64,000 bases of DNA from Datura wrightii (taxonomy: Eukaryota; Streptophyta; Magnoliopsida; Solanales; Solanaceae), in NCBI GenBank assembly GCA_035772735.1, contig JASDFA010000016.1, positions 148,750,501 to 148,814,500 of the forward strand. The letters run 5' to 3'. The translations under genes were made by a program, and so were the position numbers. Below are positions 1 through 11,069 of this stretch, piece after piece. The notes under the pieces were generated by a model, which was given only the letters and a program-made list of their open reading frames with translations, did not search any database and was not told the origin of the DNA. Numbering within the stretch: position 1 is the stretch's first letter; the number at the start of each line of letters is the position of its first letter.

Positions 1-1290
1 GTGAATAAAAGAATCCCTAATGTGGTGAAGCCGAAATTTATCATACAAGAAGCTGTAGCGAAGGGAATGACACGCTCTAAGAGGAGCTGTATCCCTGAAG
101 AATTATCCCAAAGAGGGAAATACAAAGAAATCCATAAAAGGTCGATAAAAAAGTTGAGGCCGAGGAGTTTTGTCGTCGAATGCAACAGAAGGAGTATTTC
201 ATTGCTGAACATTTAAAAAAGACGCTAGCTTAGATATCTATGTGGGAACTGTTAATGAGTTCACAACACCATCGCCAAGAACTACTGAAGGTGCTTGATG
301 AAGCTTATGTGCCGATGGGGACAAGCGGCGAGAGTTTGGTTGCAGTGGTTGTCGTGTCATCGGGGATCACCAGATCTCCTTTCACAAAGAAGAACTTCCT
401 TTTGATGGAGTGATGCATAATCCAGCTTTACATGTTACCATCAAATGTAGAGATAAGTTTTTGGCTTAAGTATTGATTGACGACAGTTTAGGACTCAAGA
501 TTTGTCCATTGGAAACTCTCATGCAACTGAACTATTACATTAGAAAAATTCATCAAAGTCGAACAAATGTGAGAGCATTCGATGGAACCCAAAGTGGAAC
601 CCTTGGCAAGGTAGACTTAAATATCCAAATGGGGCCAACAGAGTTTTTCACCGAGTTCCAAGTGATGAATATAGTGGCAAGCTATAATTTGATACTGGGA
701 AGGCCTTGGATTCACATGGATGGAGTCGTACCATCCACTTTGCATTAGAAGTTGAAATTTATCTAGGAAGGACCAAGAGGTAGTTATTCACGGAGAGGAG
801 AGTGGTTCTAGCTACCCAGATTTTTCTATTCTTGTTATTGAGGAAACGCCTAAAGGCATGGACCATTACGTAGTAGAGAGAGTCAATGCTATGTATGAAG
901 ATACCGCACCACATGCCCCCATGCTCGCGGTATATAAGATGGTCGTCACCACTATGTTCAGAAACAGGTTTGAGCCCAAGCGAGGGTTTGGCAAAATGCT
1001 AGATGGCATTATTGAGCCTATTCCAATTCCACAAAAAATGTCTGCTTTGGTCTAGGTTATGTCTCGACAGAGAGAGAGTTGGAGGATGCTATCGAGAAGA
1101 GGAGGCCAATTAGGAATTTTCCCAAAGCAATCCCAGATTAGTACCAATCATTTGCTACCAAGAAATTTGAGGAAGAAGGTCTGGGTAAAAGGCTTGGAAG
1201 ACTGTTTGCCGAGGAAGATTGTGCTACAATCCTGGAGGAAGGCACATCTACATCAACTATTCGAGATGCTAAGACCCGAATAATCCTTGA
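1..1290 (+). pseudogene. Decayed Tat-lineage gag-pol linker and aspartic protease
   Basis: Short open stretches in shifting frames (1-216, 473-748, 858-1055, 1059-1283) resemble the protease region of Tat-type polyproteins. The clearest is 473-748, where residues near the end read YNLILGRPWIHMDG, the conserved second half of the retropepsin fold. The active site, normally D-N-G-S, reads D-D-S-L at about 475-490, so catalysis is lost. The segment after it (AHAP... and a glycine-rich patch near 980-1010) matches the G-patch-like spacer usual between protease and RT in this group. At least three frame changes are needed to read it. Confidence 0.72.
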
Positions 1291-1610
1291 AGAATTGGAC
1301 TTTGACTCCTCTTTTTTCTTAGTAGAGAAGATAAATTTTTAAAGCTTTCAAAATTGGTGTGGTTTGAATGAGGCCCGAGACCCACCCTTTTTTATTTTTC
1401 TCTCAATATTTCATTTCATTTTGTGCTTTTCAATGGCAAAGGCTTACGTTAGATTTGTAATTTTCAATATTTAATGAAAAGCCTCATATTTATCCTAAAA
1501 TTTGTGGTTTATGCAACTTTTTATATTTTAAATTCTTTGTTATATAACAATATGGTTTATTTTGTACACAGTAAAAACAACTTTAAACCTGCCAACGTCA
1601 TGATATGTTA
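1291..1610 (+). other. T-rich non-coding spacer between protease and RT; Ogre-intron-like
   Basis: This stretch is rich in T and A, has stops in all plus frames, and separates the protease spacer from the acidic linker that precedes RT. Ogre-type elements are known to carry an intron between the protease and RT coding parts. A reasonable acceptor, TTTGTACACAG, ends at 1571, shortly before coding resumes. No donor could be fixed with confidence. The alternative is ordinary decay of coding sequence. Confidence 0.4.
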
Positions 1611-2590
1611 CAATCCCAATGAACAAAATGAATCTGATAGTGATGAGGTTGAGGAATATGACAAAGAATCCATGACACCAAAACTCATCAAAGAGGATTT
1701 AAAACAACTTGAGGTTAAGGAAAAGTCTAATCTTGATGAGACTAAGACTGCCAATCTAGTAGAATGGGACCAAGTCAAAGAGACTAGAATCAGCATTCAC
1801 CTAACAGAGTGACAGAAAAGAGAGTTGATTAACTTGCTCAAAGAGTACACCGATATATTTGCTTGGTCTTATGATGACATGCCAGGACTAAGCATAGATA
1901 TTGTTTCCCAAAAGTTACCAATCAACCTAGAATTTAATCCGGTGAAATATAAGACTCGAAAGTTCAAGCCAAATTTGAGCTTTCAAATCAAAGAAGAGGT
2001 CACGAAGCAGATTCAGTCTAAGGTTCTTGAGGTGACCAAATATCCCACGTGGCTAGCCAACATTGTCCCAATCCCGAAGAAGGATGGAAAGATCAAGATA
2101 TGTAGGATTACTGAGATCTAAATAATTCTAGTCCCAAAGATAATTTTTTGTTGCCCAACATCTACATCCTCATCAACAATTGCACCAAGCATGACATGTA
2201 GTCATTCATGGATTATTTTGCAGGATATCATCAGATCTTAATGGATGAGGAAGATGCAAAAAATGACCATCATTATGCCCTGGGGATTTTACCACTATCT
2301 ATTAATGCTGTTTGGTCTCAAAAATGTTGGCACTACTTATATGAGAGCTATGATAGCCATATTCCATGATATGATCCACAAGGAGATTGAGGTGTACATA
2401 GATGATTTCATCATCAAGTCTCGACGAGAGTTATGATCATTTGACCCACCTGAAGAAGTTCTTTGACCAGTTGCACATGTATAATCTGAAGTTGAATCCT
2501 ACCAAGTGTGCATTTGGAGTCCCAACCAAAAAGCTATTGGATTTCATAGTCAGCAGAAGAGGTATTAAATTGGACCCTTCTAAAATCTAG
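1611..2590 (+). pseudogene. Decayed Tat-lineage reverse transcriptase
   Basis: An acidic linker (1611-1812) leads into the RT N-terminus. At 1825-2121 are EYTDIFAWSYDDMPGL and later YPTWLANIVPIPKKDGK, both typical of Tat RTs. The palm continues at about 2215-2440 with GYHQI and FGLKN, and with VYIDDF at about 2391-2408, the Y-x-D-D active site, which is intact. Reading it needs frame changes near 2120 and 2430 and passes a stop at the start of the linker. The thumb and connection follow to 2590. It is not functional. Confidence 0.8.
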
Positions 2591-3130
2591 GCTATTCAAG
2601 AGCTATCTCCACTGAAGACTAAAAAAGATGTGATGAGTTTTTTGGGGAGGCTAAACTACATTAGTCGATTCATAGCCTAATTGACATTCATCTACAAACC
2701 CATTTTCAAATTGTTAAGGAAAGATGCCCTACTAAATAGTCTGAAGAGTGCCAGAAAGCATTTGATACTATTAAGAATTATCTGTCTAATTCGCTAGTAT
2801 TGGTACCAAAAAGAGAGGAAGCTCCCTATTGTTGAATCTGTCTATGTCAGATAATGCTTTTGGATGCATACTAGGGCAACATGATGAGGCAAAAAAGAAA
2901 GAGTGTGCGATATACTACTTGAGCAAGAAATTCACATCCTATGAGGCCCGTTACACTCTTTTGGAAAGATCATGTTGTGCATTGACCTAGGTTGCCCAAA
3001 AGTTGAGACATTATCTTTCAGCTTACACCACGCAGCTCATCTCAAAAATGGACCCTTTGAAGTATATCTTCTAGAAGCTAATGCCGACGGGCAAGCTAGC
3101 GAAGTGGAAAATGCTTTTAAGTTAGTTTGA
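2591..3130 (+). pseudogene. Decayed retroviral-type RNase H of element T
   Basis: The frame after a stop near 2588 reads PLKTKKDVMSFLGRLNYISR, the conserved connection following RT in gypsy elements. A badly broken RNase H region with many stops continues to about 3120. I place it by order and by the LSAYTTQLISKMDPL-like tail near 3020-3060 rather than by intact catalytic residues. Confidence 0.6.
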
Positions 3131-3134
3131 CATA

Positions 3135-3770
3135 GTGTATATGACTCAAAAAGCAGTCAAGGGGCAAGCCATAGCTAACCATCTGGCAGAGAACCCTGTT
3201 GATGATGAATATGAACTGTTGAAGATGTATTTCCTCGATGAGGAAATATTATTTGTAGGAGAAGACATTGCAGAGTCATATCCTAGTTGGATAATGTTCT
3301 TCGATAGAGCGGTGAACTTCAAAGGTTCTGGCGTCCGAGCGGTGCTAGTGTCAGAGTCAGGACAACATTACCCAGTAACGACCAAACTTTGATTCCCATG
3401 CACCAATAACATGGCGGAATATGAAGCATGCATTCTTGGTCTCAGAATGGCTCTCGATATGGATATTCATGAGTTACTAGTAGTCGACGATTTAGACTTC
3501 TTGATTCATCAGGTTCAAGGAGATTGGGTATGAAGAATCCTAAGATCCTAGATTACGTGCAACTGGTACAAAGGTTGGGTAAGAAATTCAAGAAGATCGA
3601 GTTCAAACATTCTCCTAGAATACAGAATGAGTTTGTTGACGCCCTTGCCACCATATTATCTATGATACAATACCCAGAGAAGAATTACATTGATCCGTTC
3701 GAGATAAGTCTAAAGGAGCAACCTGCACATTGTTTGTATGTGGAAGTAGAGCTAGATGGAAAGCCATAGT
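3135..3770 (+). pseudogene. Second, archaeal-type RNase H (aRH) of element T
   Basis: An 85-codon open stretch at 3135-3392 holds SWIMFFDRAVNFKGSGV, the first strand of the additional RNase H that defines Tat/Ogre elements. The first catalytic Asp is present. The next parts, NNMAEYEACILGL (catalytic Glu) near 3408-3450 and a DLDFLIHQVQGDW patch near 3490-3530, lie in another frame after a stop at 3390. A further open stretch at 3524-3769 carries the C-terminal helix region. This domain is the main reason for the lineage call. Confidence 0.72.
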
Positions 3771-3850
3771 ATGAGGATATAAAGAAGTACCTAGAAAATA
3801 GAGAATACCCAAAAGATGCAATAAGTAGCCAAAAGAATACAATTCAAAGA

Positions 3851-5015
3851 ATGGAAAATAATTTCTTTTTAAGCGGAGAAATCCTTTATAGGAGAACTCC
3901 TGATTTGGGACTGCTAAGATGTGTGGATTGCATGGAAGCCATGAGATTGCTCGATAAAGTGCATACTGGGGTGTGTGGGCCACACATGAATGTTTTCGCC
4001 TTTAGCAAAAAAGATCCTACGGGCAGGATATTCTTGGATAACTATGGAGAGCGATTGTAGCCATTTTATTCGAAAATGTCATCAGTGTAAGATACATGGA
4101 GATTTGGCCAAACTACCACCCAATGAGCTCAATGTGATGAGTTCTCCTTGGCCATATACATCATGGGGCATGGATGTTATTGAACCTATCGAGCCACCCT
4201 CCTCTAACAGGCATAGGTTCAATTTAGTTGCTATTGACTATTTCACCAAGTGGGTGAAAGCCGCCTCATACAAAGCTGTGACAAAGAAGGTAGTAGCTGA
4301 TTTGGTCAGAAACAAATTGATATGCCAATTTGGAGTACTAGAATCCATCATCACAAATAATGTGGCAAATTTGAATAGCCATCTGATGTGAGAAATATAT
4401 GAGTAATTCAAGATGATTCATTGTAATTCAACCGCATATTGCCCTCAAATAAATGGAGAAGTGGAGGCTGCCAACAAAAATATCAAGAGAATATTATGGA
4501 AGATGATTGGCACAGATAGATCTTGGCACGAGAAGTTATCTTATGCTTTGTTGGGTTACCGCACGACGGTTTAAACTTCAACTGGGGAAACTCCTTACTT
4601 GTTGGTATATGATAAAAAAGCAACTATACCTGCTGAGGTTGAAATACCTTCACTAAAGTTCATCCAAGAAGTAGAATTGAGTAATGCAGAATGGGTTTGC
4701 AACCAGCAAGACCAATTGTCAATGATCGATGAGAAAAGGTTGAATGTCATATGTCATGGTTAGTTATACTAGAAGAGAGTGGCTCAGGCTTTAAATAAGA
4801 AAGTAAGAGCTTGAACCTTTAAAGTAGGCCAATTGGTGTTGAAGTGCATTTTTACCTATCAATATGAATACAAAGGGATGTTTGCACCAAATTGGCAAGG
4901 TCATTATGTTGTTCACAAAGTTCTATCAGGAGGCGCTTTGATTCTAGCAGAAATGGAAGGCCAAGAGTGGACGAAAGCTATCAACTCGGATGTTGTCAAG
5001 AGATATTACGCCTGA
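3851..5015 (+). pseudogene. Decayed Tat-lineage integrase
   Basis: An N-terminal zinc region is split between 3851-4060 and 3990-4391 (CHQCKIHGD gives the CC of HHCC). The core at 4150-4391 has WGMDVIEPI with the first catalytic Asp. The second Asp is lost: the usual I-T-D-N-G reads I-T-N-N-V near 4350. The Glu segment, GEVEAANKNI, lies at about 4455-4490 in another frame. The C-terminal piece 4833-5015 (FAPNWQGHYVVHKVLSGGA...) ends with the typical RYYA and stop. Several stops and frame changes make it dead. Confidence 0.8.
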
Positions 5016-5120
5016 AGAGTGATGTTTCCTTCTCATTTCTTTACTTGTAATCTCATATTTGCTTCTAAATTCTACAAATGTGCTAGTTTGGAAAAATTTC
5101 CTTGTGGGTGAACTACATAA

Positions 5121-5480
5121 TGACCTGAATTTCTAGGATGGGATATGTTGGTGGCAATTATCTACTTCAGTCACATCATTAGGAAAATTCAATTTGCTTC
5201 ATTATACTATGAACTACATGTTGACTTGAATTCCCATGGCGGGATGCGTAGGCGGCCAATATCGTCTTCGGTCACATTATTAGAATCAAATTGCTCCATT
5301 GTAACTATGAACTATTATGATGACTTGAATTCCCATGGTGGGATATGTAGGTGGACAATATCGGCCTCGGTCATATCTTCTAAAATCTCCAATTTCTTTA
5401 ATATGTAACTTGAATTATGTTTGACCTGAATTTCTAGCTCAATTGGATATGTAGGCGCCATATAAGCTCAGTCAAATTTC
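5121..5480 (+). repeat. Tandem repeat, about 100-bp unit, in the 3' region of element T
   Basis: Four diverged units begin near 5121, 5222, 5321 and 5422, each starting with GACYTGAATTYC and containing GGGATRYGTAGG and a TCGGTCA-like patch. Spacing is 99-101 bp. The third unit is the most regular and the fourth is shortened. It directly follows the integrase stop, as such repeats do in Tat/Ogre elements. Confidence 0.7.
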
Positions 5481-5544
5481 TCAAGAGTTTTCCATTTCCC
5501 TTCATGATGGATTTTTCCATTTCCCGAGAGTTTTCCATTTCCTT

Positions 5545-5795
5545 TCATGATGGAAACTGGGGAAGAATTTTTGAGAGGATCTCAAAAATTCACAAGATTG
5601 CACATTCTCATGAAGATAAATTTGAAGATTACTGTTGGATATGCAACTGGGGTAGAATTTTTGAAAAAGAAACTCAAAAATTCTATGAAGAAACGATTTC
5701 ACCTATCGAAAATATTAACTTGTTTGGAAGCCGCAACTAGGGCAGAAATTTTGAGGGATGCCTTAAAATTTCATCAAGTACCATTAGAAACTTAA
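5545..5795 (+). repeat. Tandem repeat, about 90-bp unit, in the 3' region of element T
   Basis: Three units share AACTGGGG-AGAATTTTTGA followed by a CTCAAAAATTC-like reverse complement. The AACTGGGG (or AACTAGGG) anchors start at 5555, 5645 and 5735, a 90-bp period. Within each unit the AGAATTTTTGAG / CTCAAAAATTC pair forms a short inverted repeat. Open frames through it are by-products of the repetition. Confidence 0.65.
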
Positions 5796-6524
5796 AGAAA
5801 CCTCGTTCTTCAACTACAACAGAACTCCAAAGGATCTCCAATTGCCAAAAAGGTCGCCTGTCATATCAAGTTGAGAAGCGGAGGACATTCATTTTGTGCA
5901 TGTCATAAAAATCTTGACAGAGATTTTTCCAAAATATTTTTTCTTAGTTTTACTTTCCAAAATATTTACTACCTTTCTGAAATTATTTTAATTTTTTCTT
6001 CTCTCTACCATGACTTAGAAGATCGAGCAAATTTCTGAAGTTGTGGAGATAAGGAGCAAGGCGACTAGAGGAAATCAACACAGATCAGTTTCACAAAAAC
6101 TAATGATTTTTCTGTGGATGCAGGTTTCCATAAGGTTCCTAGGAGAGGATTATTTATCAACTAGCTCATTCTTTCCAAAAGGAAACACAGTGAGCTAATA
6201 TTAGATATATGGATACGAAGATTCTACTTAACCGAAATTTATCAAGCAACACTATCGTGCCCTCGAGCAAAAGAGGGTAATCACCATGCAAAGAAGTCTA
6301 ACGACTCCACCCTACTTTGAGCAAACCATTCGTCTATATTCACATCGAAGAAATGATTATCACCATAAAGGCCAAGATATCCGCTTTCCGTCAAATACTA
6401 GTGGAGGATGATGCCTAAACCAAGGATATATGTGCCACATCAAGGACCAACAAAGAGGCTCACAACCTATCATATTTAATTGTCAGTTGCTTACAGGGCC
6501 ATCATATTTTTATACACCGAGAGG
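5796..6524 (+). other. Unique 3' untranslated sequence of element T
   Basis: No coding sequence, RNA gene or clear repeat is visible. The sequence is AT-rich and links the 90-bp repeat to the 46-bp minisatellite. Confidence 0.5.
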
Positions 6525-6797
6525 GCCATCATTCATCATTATTTATTTATAATGTCAAATATATGTGGAGGCCGACGTTCAACATTATTTATTTATAACG
6601 TCGAATATCGATGGAGGCCATTGTTTAGCATTATTTATTTATAACATCGAATACCGATGGAGGCTGATGTTCAACATCATCATTATTTATAGCGTCAAAT
6701 ACTGGTGGAGGCCGATGTTCAACTATTTGTAACGTCGCATATCGGTGGAGGCCGACATTCAACATTATTCATTTATAGCATCGAATACTGATAGAGG
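6525..6797 (+). repeat. 46-bp minisatellite of element T (first block)
   Basis: About six units follow the pattern CATTATTTATTTATAAC, GTCGAATAYCG, ATGGAGGCCGATGTTCAA. Successive ATTTATTTAT anchors at 6541 and 6587 give a 46-bp period; later units vary in length. The last unit is cut at 6797 by element A, whose target duplication is AGAGG here and GGAGG at 54226-54230. Confidence 0.85.
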
Positions 6798-7038
6798 TAT
6801 TACACCCCGTAAGTTTCTATCATTTAGTCGACATATTCGTATGCAAGTTGAGAATTTTAGAGTACGACGCATACAAGAAAGGGACCGGGGAAAGGACCTT
6901 CGAGCGTGGAATCAAGGTAGCGAGAGAGAAGGCCGGAGCAGGCTGCAACAGGGGCAGCGTGTCATGGACCTCCCCTCCGCGTTGGGTGTCATGACATGCC
7001 CGTAAATCAGTGCGTTGGGGGCCGTGACATGGACCCCC

Positions 7039-7041
<3 letters not shown>

Positions 7042-7072
<31 letters not shown>
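7042..7072 (+). repeat. (AT)n microsatellite at the promoter of A's 5' LTR
   Basis: About 15 TA dinucleotides replace a short TATATATAA at the matching place in the 3' LTR (about 52386-52393). The expansion therefore arose after insertion and enlarges the TATA region, with GCCCTCTATTCATTTG directly downstream in both copies. Confidence 0.8.
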
Positions 7073-7074
<2 letters not shown>

Positions 7075-8708
7075 CCCTCTATTCATTTGAAATCAATTAT
7101 CAACATAAGCCACCATCCAGAGAGAGAGAGATATGATATTTTCAATCGTTTATTGCCCGATTATGCTATCAAATGTGGTACGAACTCAAATTAACTTCAG
7201 GTATCGAGTTCTAAGCCTGCAGGGAGCATTACTATAGAGTTATTTTCTTAAAATACGCCCGGAAAATTGGAACCCCGCCGTGTAGAAGTTGTCAGAATTT
7301 CTCCTAATTGATTCCTATATGGCCACAGGCTTTAGATAAGCATTTCTCCCTTCTGAACTCTCGGGAAATTACATGTTTTCAGCCGTATTTTGTGAAGTTG
7401 AATTTTAGTTATTATTATATTAGAAGTTATCATTTTAAGCTGAATTTGGTATTGAAATTAGTCTCTTTCTCCCATTATTATGGTTATATTTGGAAAGAGC
7501 TGTTGAATACAAATTAAAACTCATCAGATAATCGAGACTCAGCAGCTAAGGTATGTTAAGGAGAATTCCTTCGACAAGTTAGTTTCTATAGCATTGTAAT
7601 ACACGTTTGAATCCCTGTAAAGGAGCTAGAAGTATTGTTATTATGATTAGCTATTGTTGTTAGCTGAAACCAGCACTCTATGATTAGTTTGGGATTGACT
7701 TTGCCCTGTATAGCCTTCCATGACCAACCAAGGGTTACTAGTAGTGTCGTTGCCCGCCAGGGGCTATATGAAGTCACTCCAAGGAGCGATATGTCATCCC
7801 AAGGGATGATGATGAGGCCCAAGGGCCTTATACAGTCCATTCCATGGCTGGACTACCAGTTCTATGTTGTATCGGCATCACCCCCTATCGATCCTGGTGC
7901 CTGGGCTGCAGTTATCAGGAGTCCACTAGACTCAGACACAACTACAGTTCAGGGGCCAAGTGGGCTTAGTTGTAGACCCAGGGGACCGGTAGGTTGGCTA
8001 TAGTTACTAGTTGACTCATTTTGACCTTGTTAGGGGTATATAGATTGAAGTGTGCTCGCCAGGGCTTATGGGGGCTCCGAGTGGGTTATTCTGTGTTGTT
8101 TGTACCTTCCAACTTATGGGGGCTAGGTAAGGTTCTTGTTTGCACTATTTATTGATAGATTAGACATATAGGAAGTTCAGCTATTCAGGTATACCCCTAT
8201 CCCTTCTACTCAGTTACTTTTAGTTTCATTTCAAGTCTATTCAGTTCTTTTCAGTTACTGCCTAGATATTCGATAAATGTTGTACTGACGCCCATCCTTG
8301 GGGCGCTGCATTATTTGCCTGCAGGTGCAGATAGACGTAGATTAGGACCTTCCTAACATCTAGCCAGAATTAGCATTATTGTCGGCTCTTTTCCTTTGGA
8401 GTTAAAAGTTAGAAGGTTTGGACTTTTTGATTATACAGTATATGGGTAGGTCAGGGCCTTGCCTCTACTATTATTCCACTCTTAGAGGCTTGCAGATTTA
8501 CATATTCCCTGTGGTTAGTTTGTTGTTGTCCATGTGGGGCCTACATATGTTTTATTTCATATGATGGCCGTGTGGAGCCTTGTTTAGCTGTTAGATAGTG
8601 GCCTTGTCGGCTATAGTATAATTATAGTTATCTGATTTTCAGTTTAGTTATAACTAGACAGCATGGTGGTCTTGTCGGTCCGCATAGGATCCCCTTTTAT
8701 TGCTTGCT

Positions 8709-10285
8709 TGTCAATGGTTCCCGCAAGTGTACGGGTAGTGCAAGTAATATAGTGGCTCTTTTTAAGAACCGGAATGTCGAACCCACAGGGACTGGACCAA
8801 TTCAGCTAACTATCTAGTTCAAGTGTGATATAAACTTTCACAAGTGTTGATTATAGAAGTTTTCGAGAAGGTTTAATTAAGTCTAATTTTGGTCAACGAA
8901 ATATTATAAATTCACTCTAGGAGCAACATAGAGTTAAAACTAGATAATCATGCGCTGTTACGATTTGTAATGGTTTAAGTATGAAACTATTAATTGTCGT
9001 CTCACATAATTAGAATTGCATGTTCATGGCCTTTCGAGCCTCTAAACACGACAAACTAGCCTCACTGCAACATTGTGAGCGACGATGCTAATTCTAATTC
9101 GTGGGCAATTAATTACGTGGATGTGGTTTACATGGAAATGATTAGGGACTCTCGTACACCTAATCATTTGACTCAGTAGCTTCACAACTACTTTTTCGAG
9201 TGGTGATGTGATAATTCTAAGTTGGTGCCTAGCTCATGTCGTTTTATCAACCAAGCAAGGTGTTAGGTATATTTCTATCCTAACACAAATTATATCGTGA
9301 GATACAATCATGCTCCTTACATTCTCATGTTCTGACCTGGGTAAATGCTTTCTCAAGCAAATGCCTAAGTTCACGTGTAGGTTTTCATGGTGATCAATCA
9401 TAAAAACAATCAATAATTCAGAATGCAATACAAAACAACAATCAATAACTTAATTCCAACACAAATTCGTAAAAACACAATCATAACTCATGGCTTCAAC
9501 CCTAGAGGAAGGGTTCTAGCCATTCATGTTCGTAAAATTACAAGAAAACATTAATAAACTAACATACTTACAAGAATTGGTAGAAGAGAAGGGAATTTGA
9601 CAAACCCTAGATGAGTTCTCCCACTTCTCCCTTCACTCTTAGGTGGTTTTCCAGAATAAAATCGTGACAAAATGATTTTAAGAGCTAACGGACCTATTTA
9701 TAGTAAATGAGAATCGTGCACAATTTAGCCTGTCGTGGAATGGCTCCGTGTCACGGAGTGTATCGCGGAGCACTGCCTCCGTGACATAGAGGTAACGCGG
9801 AAGCACACTGGAAATAGCCTCAGGATGCCAATCTGCCGAGAGTCGCCGCGCTGGCCGGCGTGACACGCTGCTCATGCAGCGCGATGGCATGCTACTGGCG
9901 CGCAGCTGGCTTGGCGTGGCACGGCGCTGGCGCGCAGGTCGCCTGCCTGCATGCTGCCTTCTCTCATGCGCCTGGCATGGGCGTGGCATGGCGCTGGGAG
10001 CGGCACACACACAGCGTGGCACGCTACCTGGCGCGGCCAGCCTTGCCAAGGCATGCTTCTTGCCGACTTTCACAAATTGCTCCCGACTCTATTCCTCTAC
10101 TTCACCAACTTATAAATTAGTTCCTCAAATTCATGTAAACCTACAAAACAAGAACTAATCATGTTGGTTAGTACATATATTCACATTTATATAAAATCAC
10201 ATGAAAATGTATATAATTAATTAGCTAAACAAGACTAAATTAAGTTATAAAGCATCACTCGGGCATACTATTTTTCCCAAGATCA
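8709..10285 (-). mobile_element. Solo LTR G, Athila-like, inside A's 5' LTR
   Basis: The 3' LTR of A reads straight through this place, so the 1577 bp are an insert. Read on plus it starts TGTCAATGG and ends CCCAAGATCA, the same ends as the LTRs of C and F, so the transcription sense is minus. The flanks TTGCT (8704-8708) and CTGTT (10286-10290) each differ by one base from TTGTT in the empty site of the 3' LTR. It holds the CCGTGTCACGGAG dyad near 9748-9790 and a GC-rich block to 10050. Long open frames at 9678-10158 are composition effects. Confidence 0.82.
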
Positions 10286-10486
10286 CTGTTGGTTAGCTGT
10301 TTTTGCATAAAGGTGGCTACATGGCCTTGTCGGTCGAAACTTTATTTACAACTCAGATATAACTCGTTGTTTTCTTGAATTGAGTTGCAGGCATGCATCA
10401 GATCTGCATAAGCCTAGCTAGGTCAGTCAGATTCTAGTGTGGCACTAGGATCCAGTCATGCCTCCTAAGGTGGGGCGTGACCAATT

Positions 10487-10498
10487 TGGTATCAGAGC
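10487..10498 (+). promoter_or_regulatory. Primer-binding site of element A (initiator tRNA-Met)
   Basis: TGGTATCAGAGC, 4 nt after the LTR end, is the standard plant initiator-tRNA-Met primer-binding site used by Tekay and other gypsy elements for minus-strand DNA priming. The 12 bases are intact. The following ~190 bp are a leader without coding content. Confidence 0.9.
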
Positions 10499-10696
10499 AA
10501 GGTCGTACCCCTGGGAGTCTGCAAGTCGTGTCCACTAGAGTCTTGTCTATGGATGTTTTATGCACCACATTCTAGAGACAGGAGGCTGCGAGGCATATTA
10601 GGGTGGTTACTCTTCTTTCTCTTCTAGTCGTGCCACAGAGCTGTGTTGTATAAGGTTGAGTCCCTAAGCTTACTATATTCTGCTTGTTTACAGAGA

Positions 10697-11069
10697 AATG
10701 TCGGACACATGACAAATCATGGCTGGCAGAAAGTTAGACGTCGCAGCAGGAGAAAGCGCTAGCAGGGTGCCCTAGTCAGAACCAGCCCGATCTGAGGGCG
10801 ATAGAGAGACTTCATATCTGTCTCCCCAGCACTCTCCTCCATGCCAGGAGCCGTCTAGAGTGGCAGATGTGTCAGTACAATCTCCAAAAGCTCCTACACC
10901 CATACCATCAGACTAGGAGGTCCGGAGCGTTGTCTTCATGTTAGCTCAGATGATGGTTGTACAGCATCAGCCAGTGGCACCTGTGGTAGATGAATCTTTG
11001 AGAGGACCTGATAGTTTGAGGGTCCGAGAGTTTCTCGCGCTAAGTCCCTCGCAGTTCACTGGGACGAAC
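10697..11069 (+). pseudogene. Element A gag, N-terminal part (cut by element B)
   Basis: An ATG at 10697 opens a frame with a stop after four codons and two further stops. It shows the proline- and serine-rich start of Tekay gag and the conserved REFLALSPSQFTGTN near 11030-11069. The reading continues at 45797 after element B. Internal stops make it inactive. Confidence 0.65.

Larger units (their letters stand above)
1..6797 (+). mobile_element. Element T: Tat/Ogre-like Ty3/gypsy retrotransposon, left part (5' end outside window)
   Basis: This is the outermost element. Coding remains run in the order protease, RT, RNase H, a second archaeal-type RNase H and integrase. They are followed by a long 3' untranslated region with three kinds of tandem repeat. 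The second RNase H and the repeat-rich 3' region are hallmarks of the Tat/Ogre/Retand group. The element resumes at 54231-54276 and 60862 onward, because elements A and I inserted into its 46-bp minisatellite. Its 5' LTR, primer-binding site and gag start lie left of the window. Every domain carries stops or frameshifts, so it is an old, dead copy. Confidence 0.85.
6798..10482 (+). repeat. 5' LTR of element A (interrupted by solo LTR G)
   Basis: It aligns along its length with the 3' LTR at 52128-54225. Removing the insert at 8709-10285 and one copy of its target duplication leaves about 2.1 kb, matching the 2098-bp partner. It starts TATTACACC (mutated from TGTTACACC) and ends GGGGCGTGACC. 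A TA-rich promoter lies near 7042-7080, with TATATAAGCCC at its end. The region just upstream (6955-7035) is GC-rich and carries decayed copies of the shared dyad module. Confidence 0.88.

Noticed and set aside
6525..6797. Regular short repeats that could suggest a CRISPR array
   Set aside because: The units are contiguous 46-bp tandem copies with no unique spacers, in a plant element; it is a minisatellite.
9678..10158. Several overlapping open frames of 60-131 codons on both strands
   Set aside because: They lie in the GC-rich dyad block of solo LTR G. Low stop density comes from composition; similar unrelated frames appear over the same block in every LTR of the family (19561-20085, 26054-26441, 34556-34943, 44823-45347).
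11065..11069. A clean target duplication for element B
   Set aside because: CGAAC on the left and TGACC on the right agree at only 3 of 5 bases; the boundary is instead supported by LTR ends and the continuity of A's gag.
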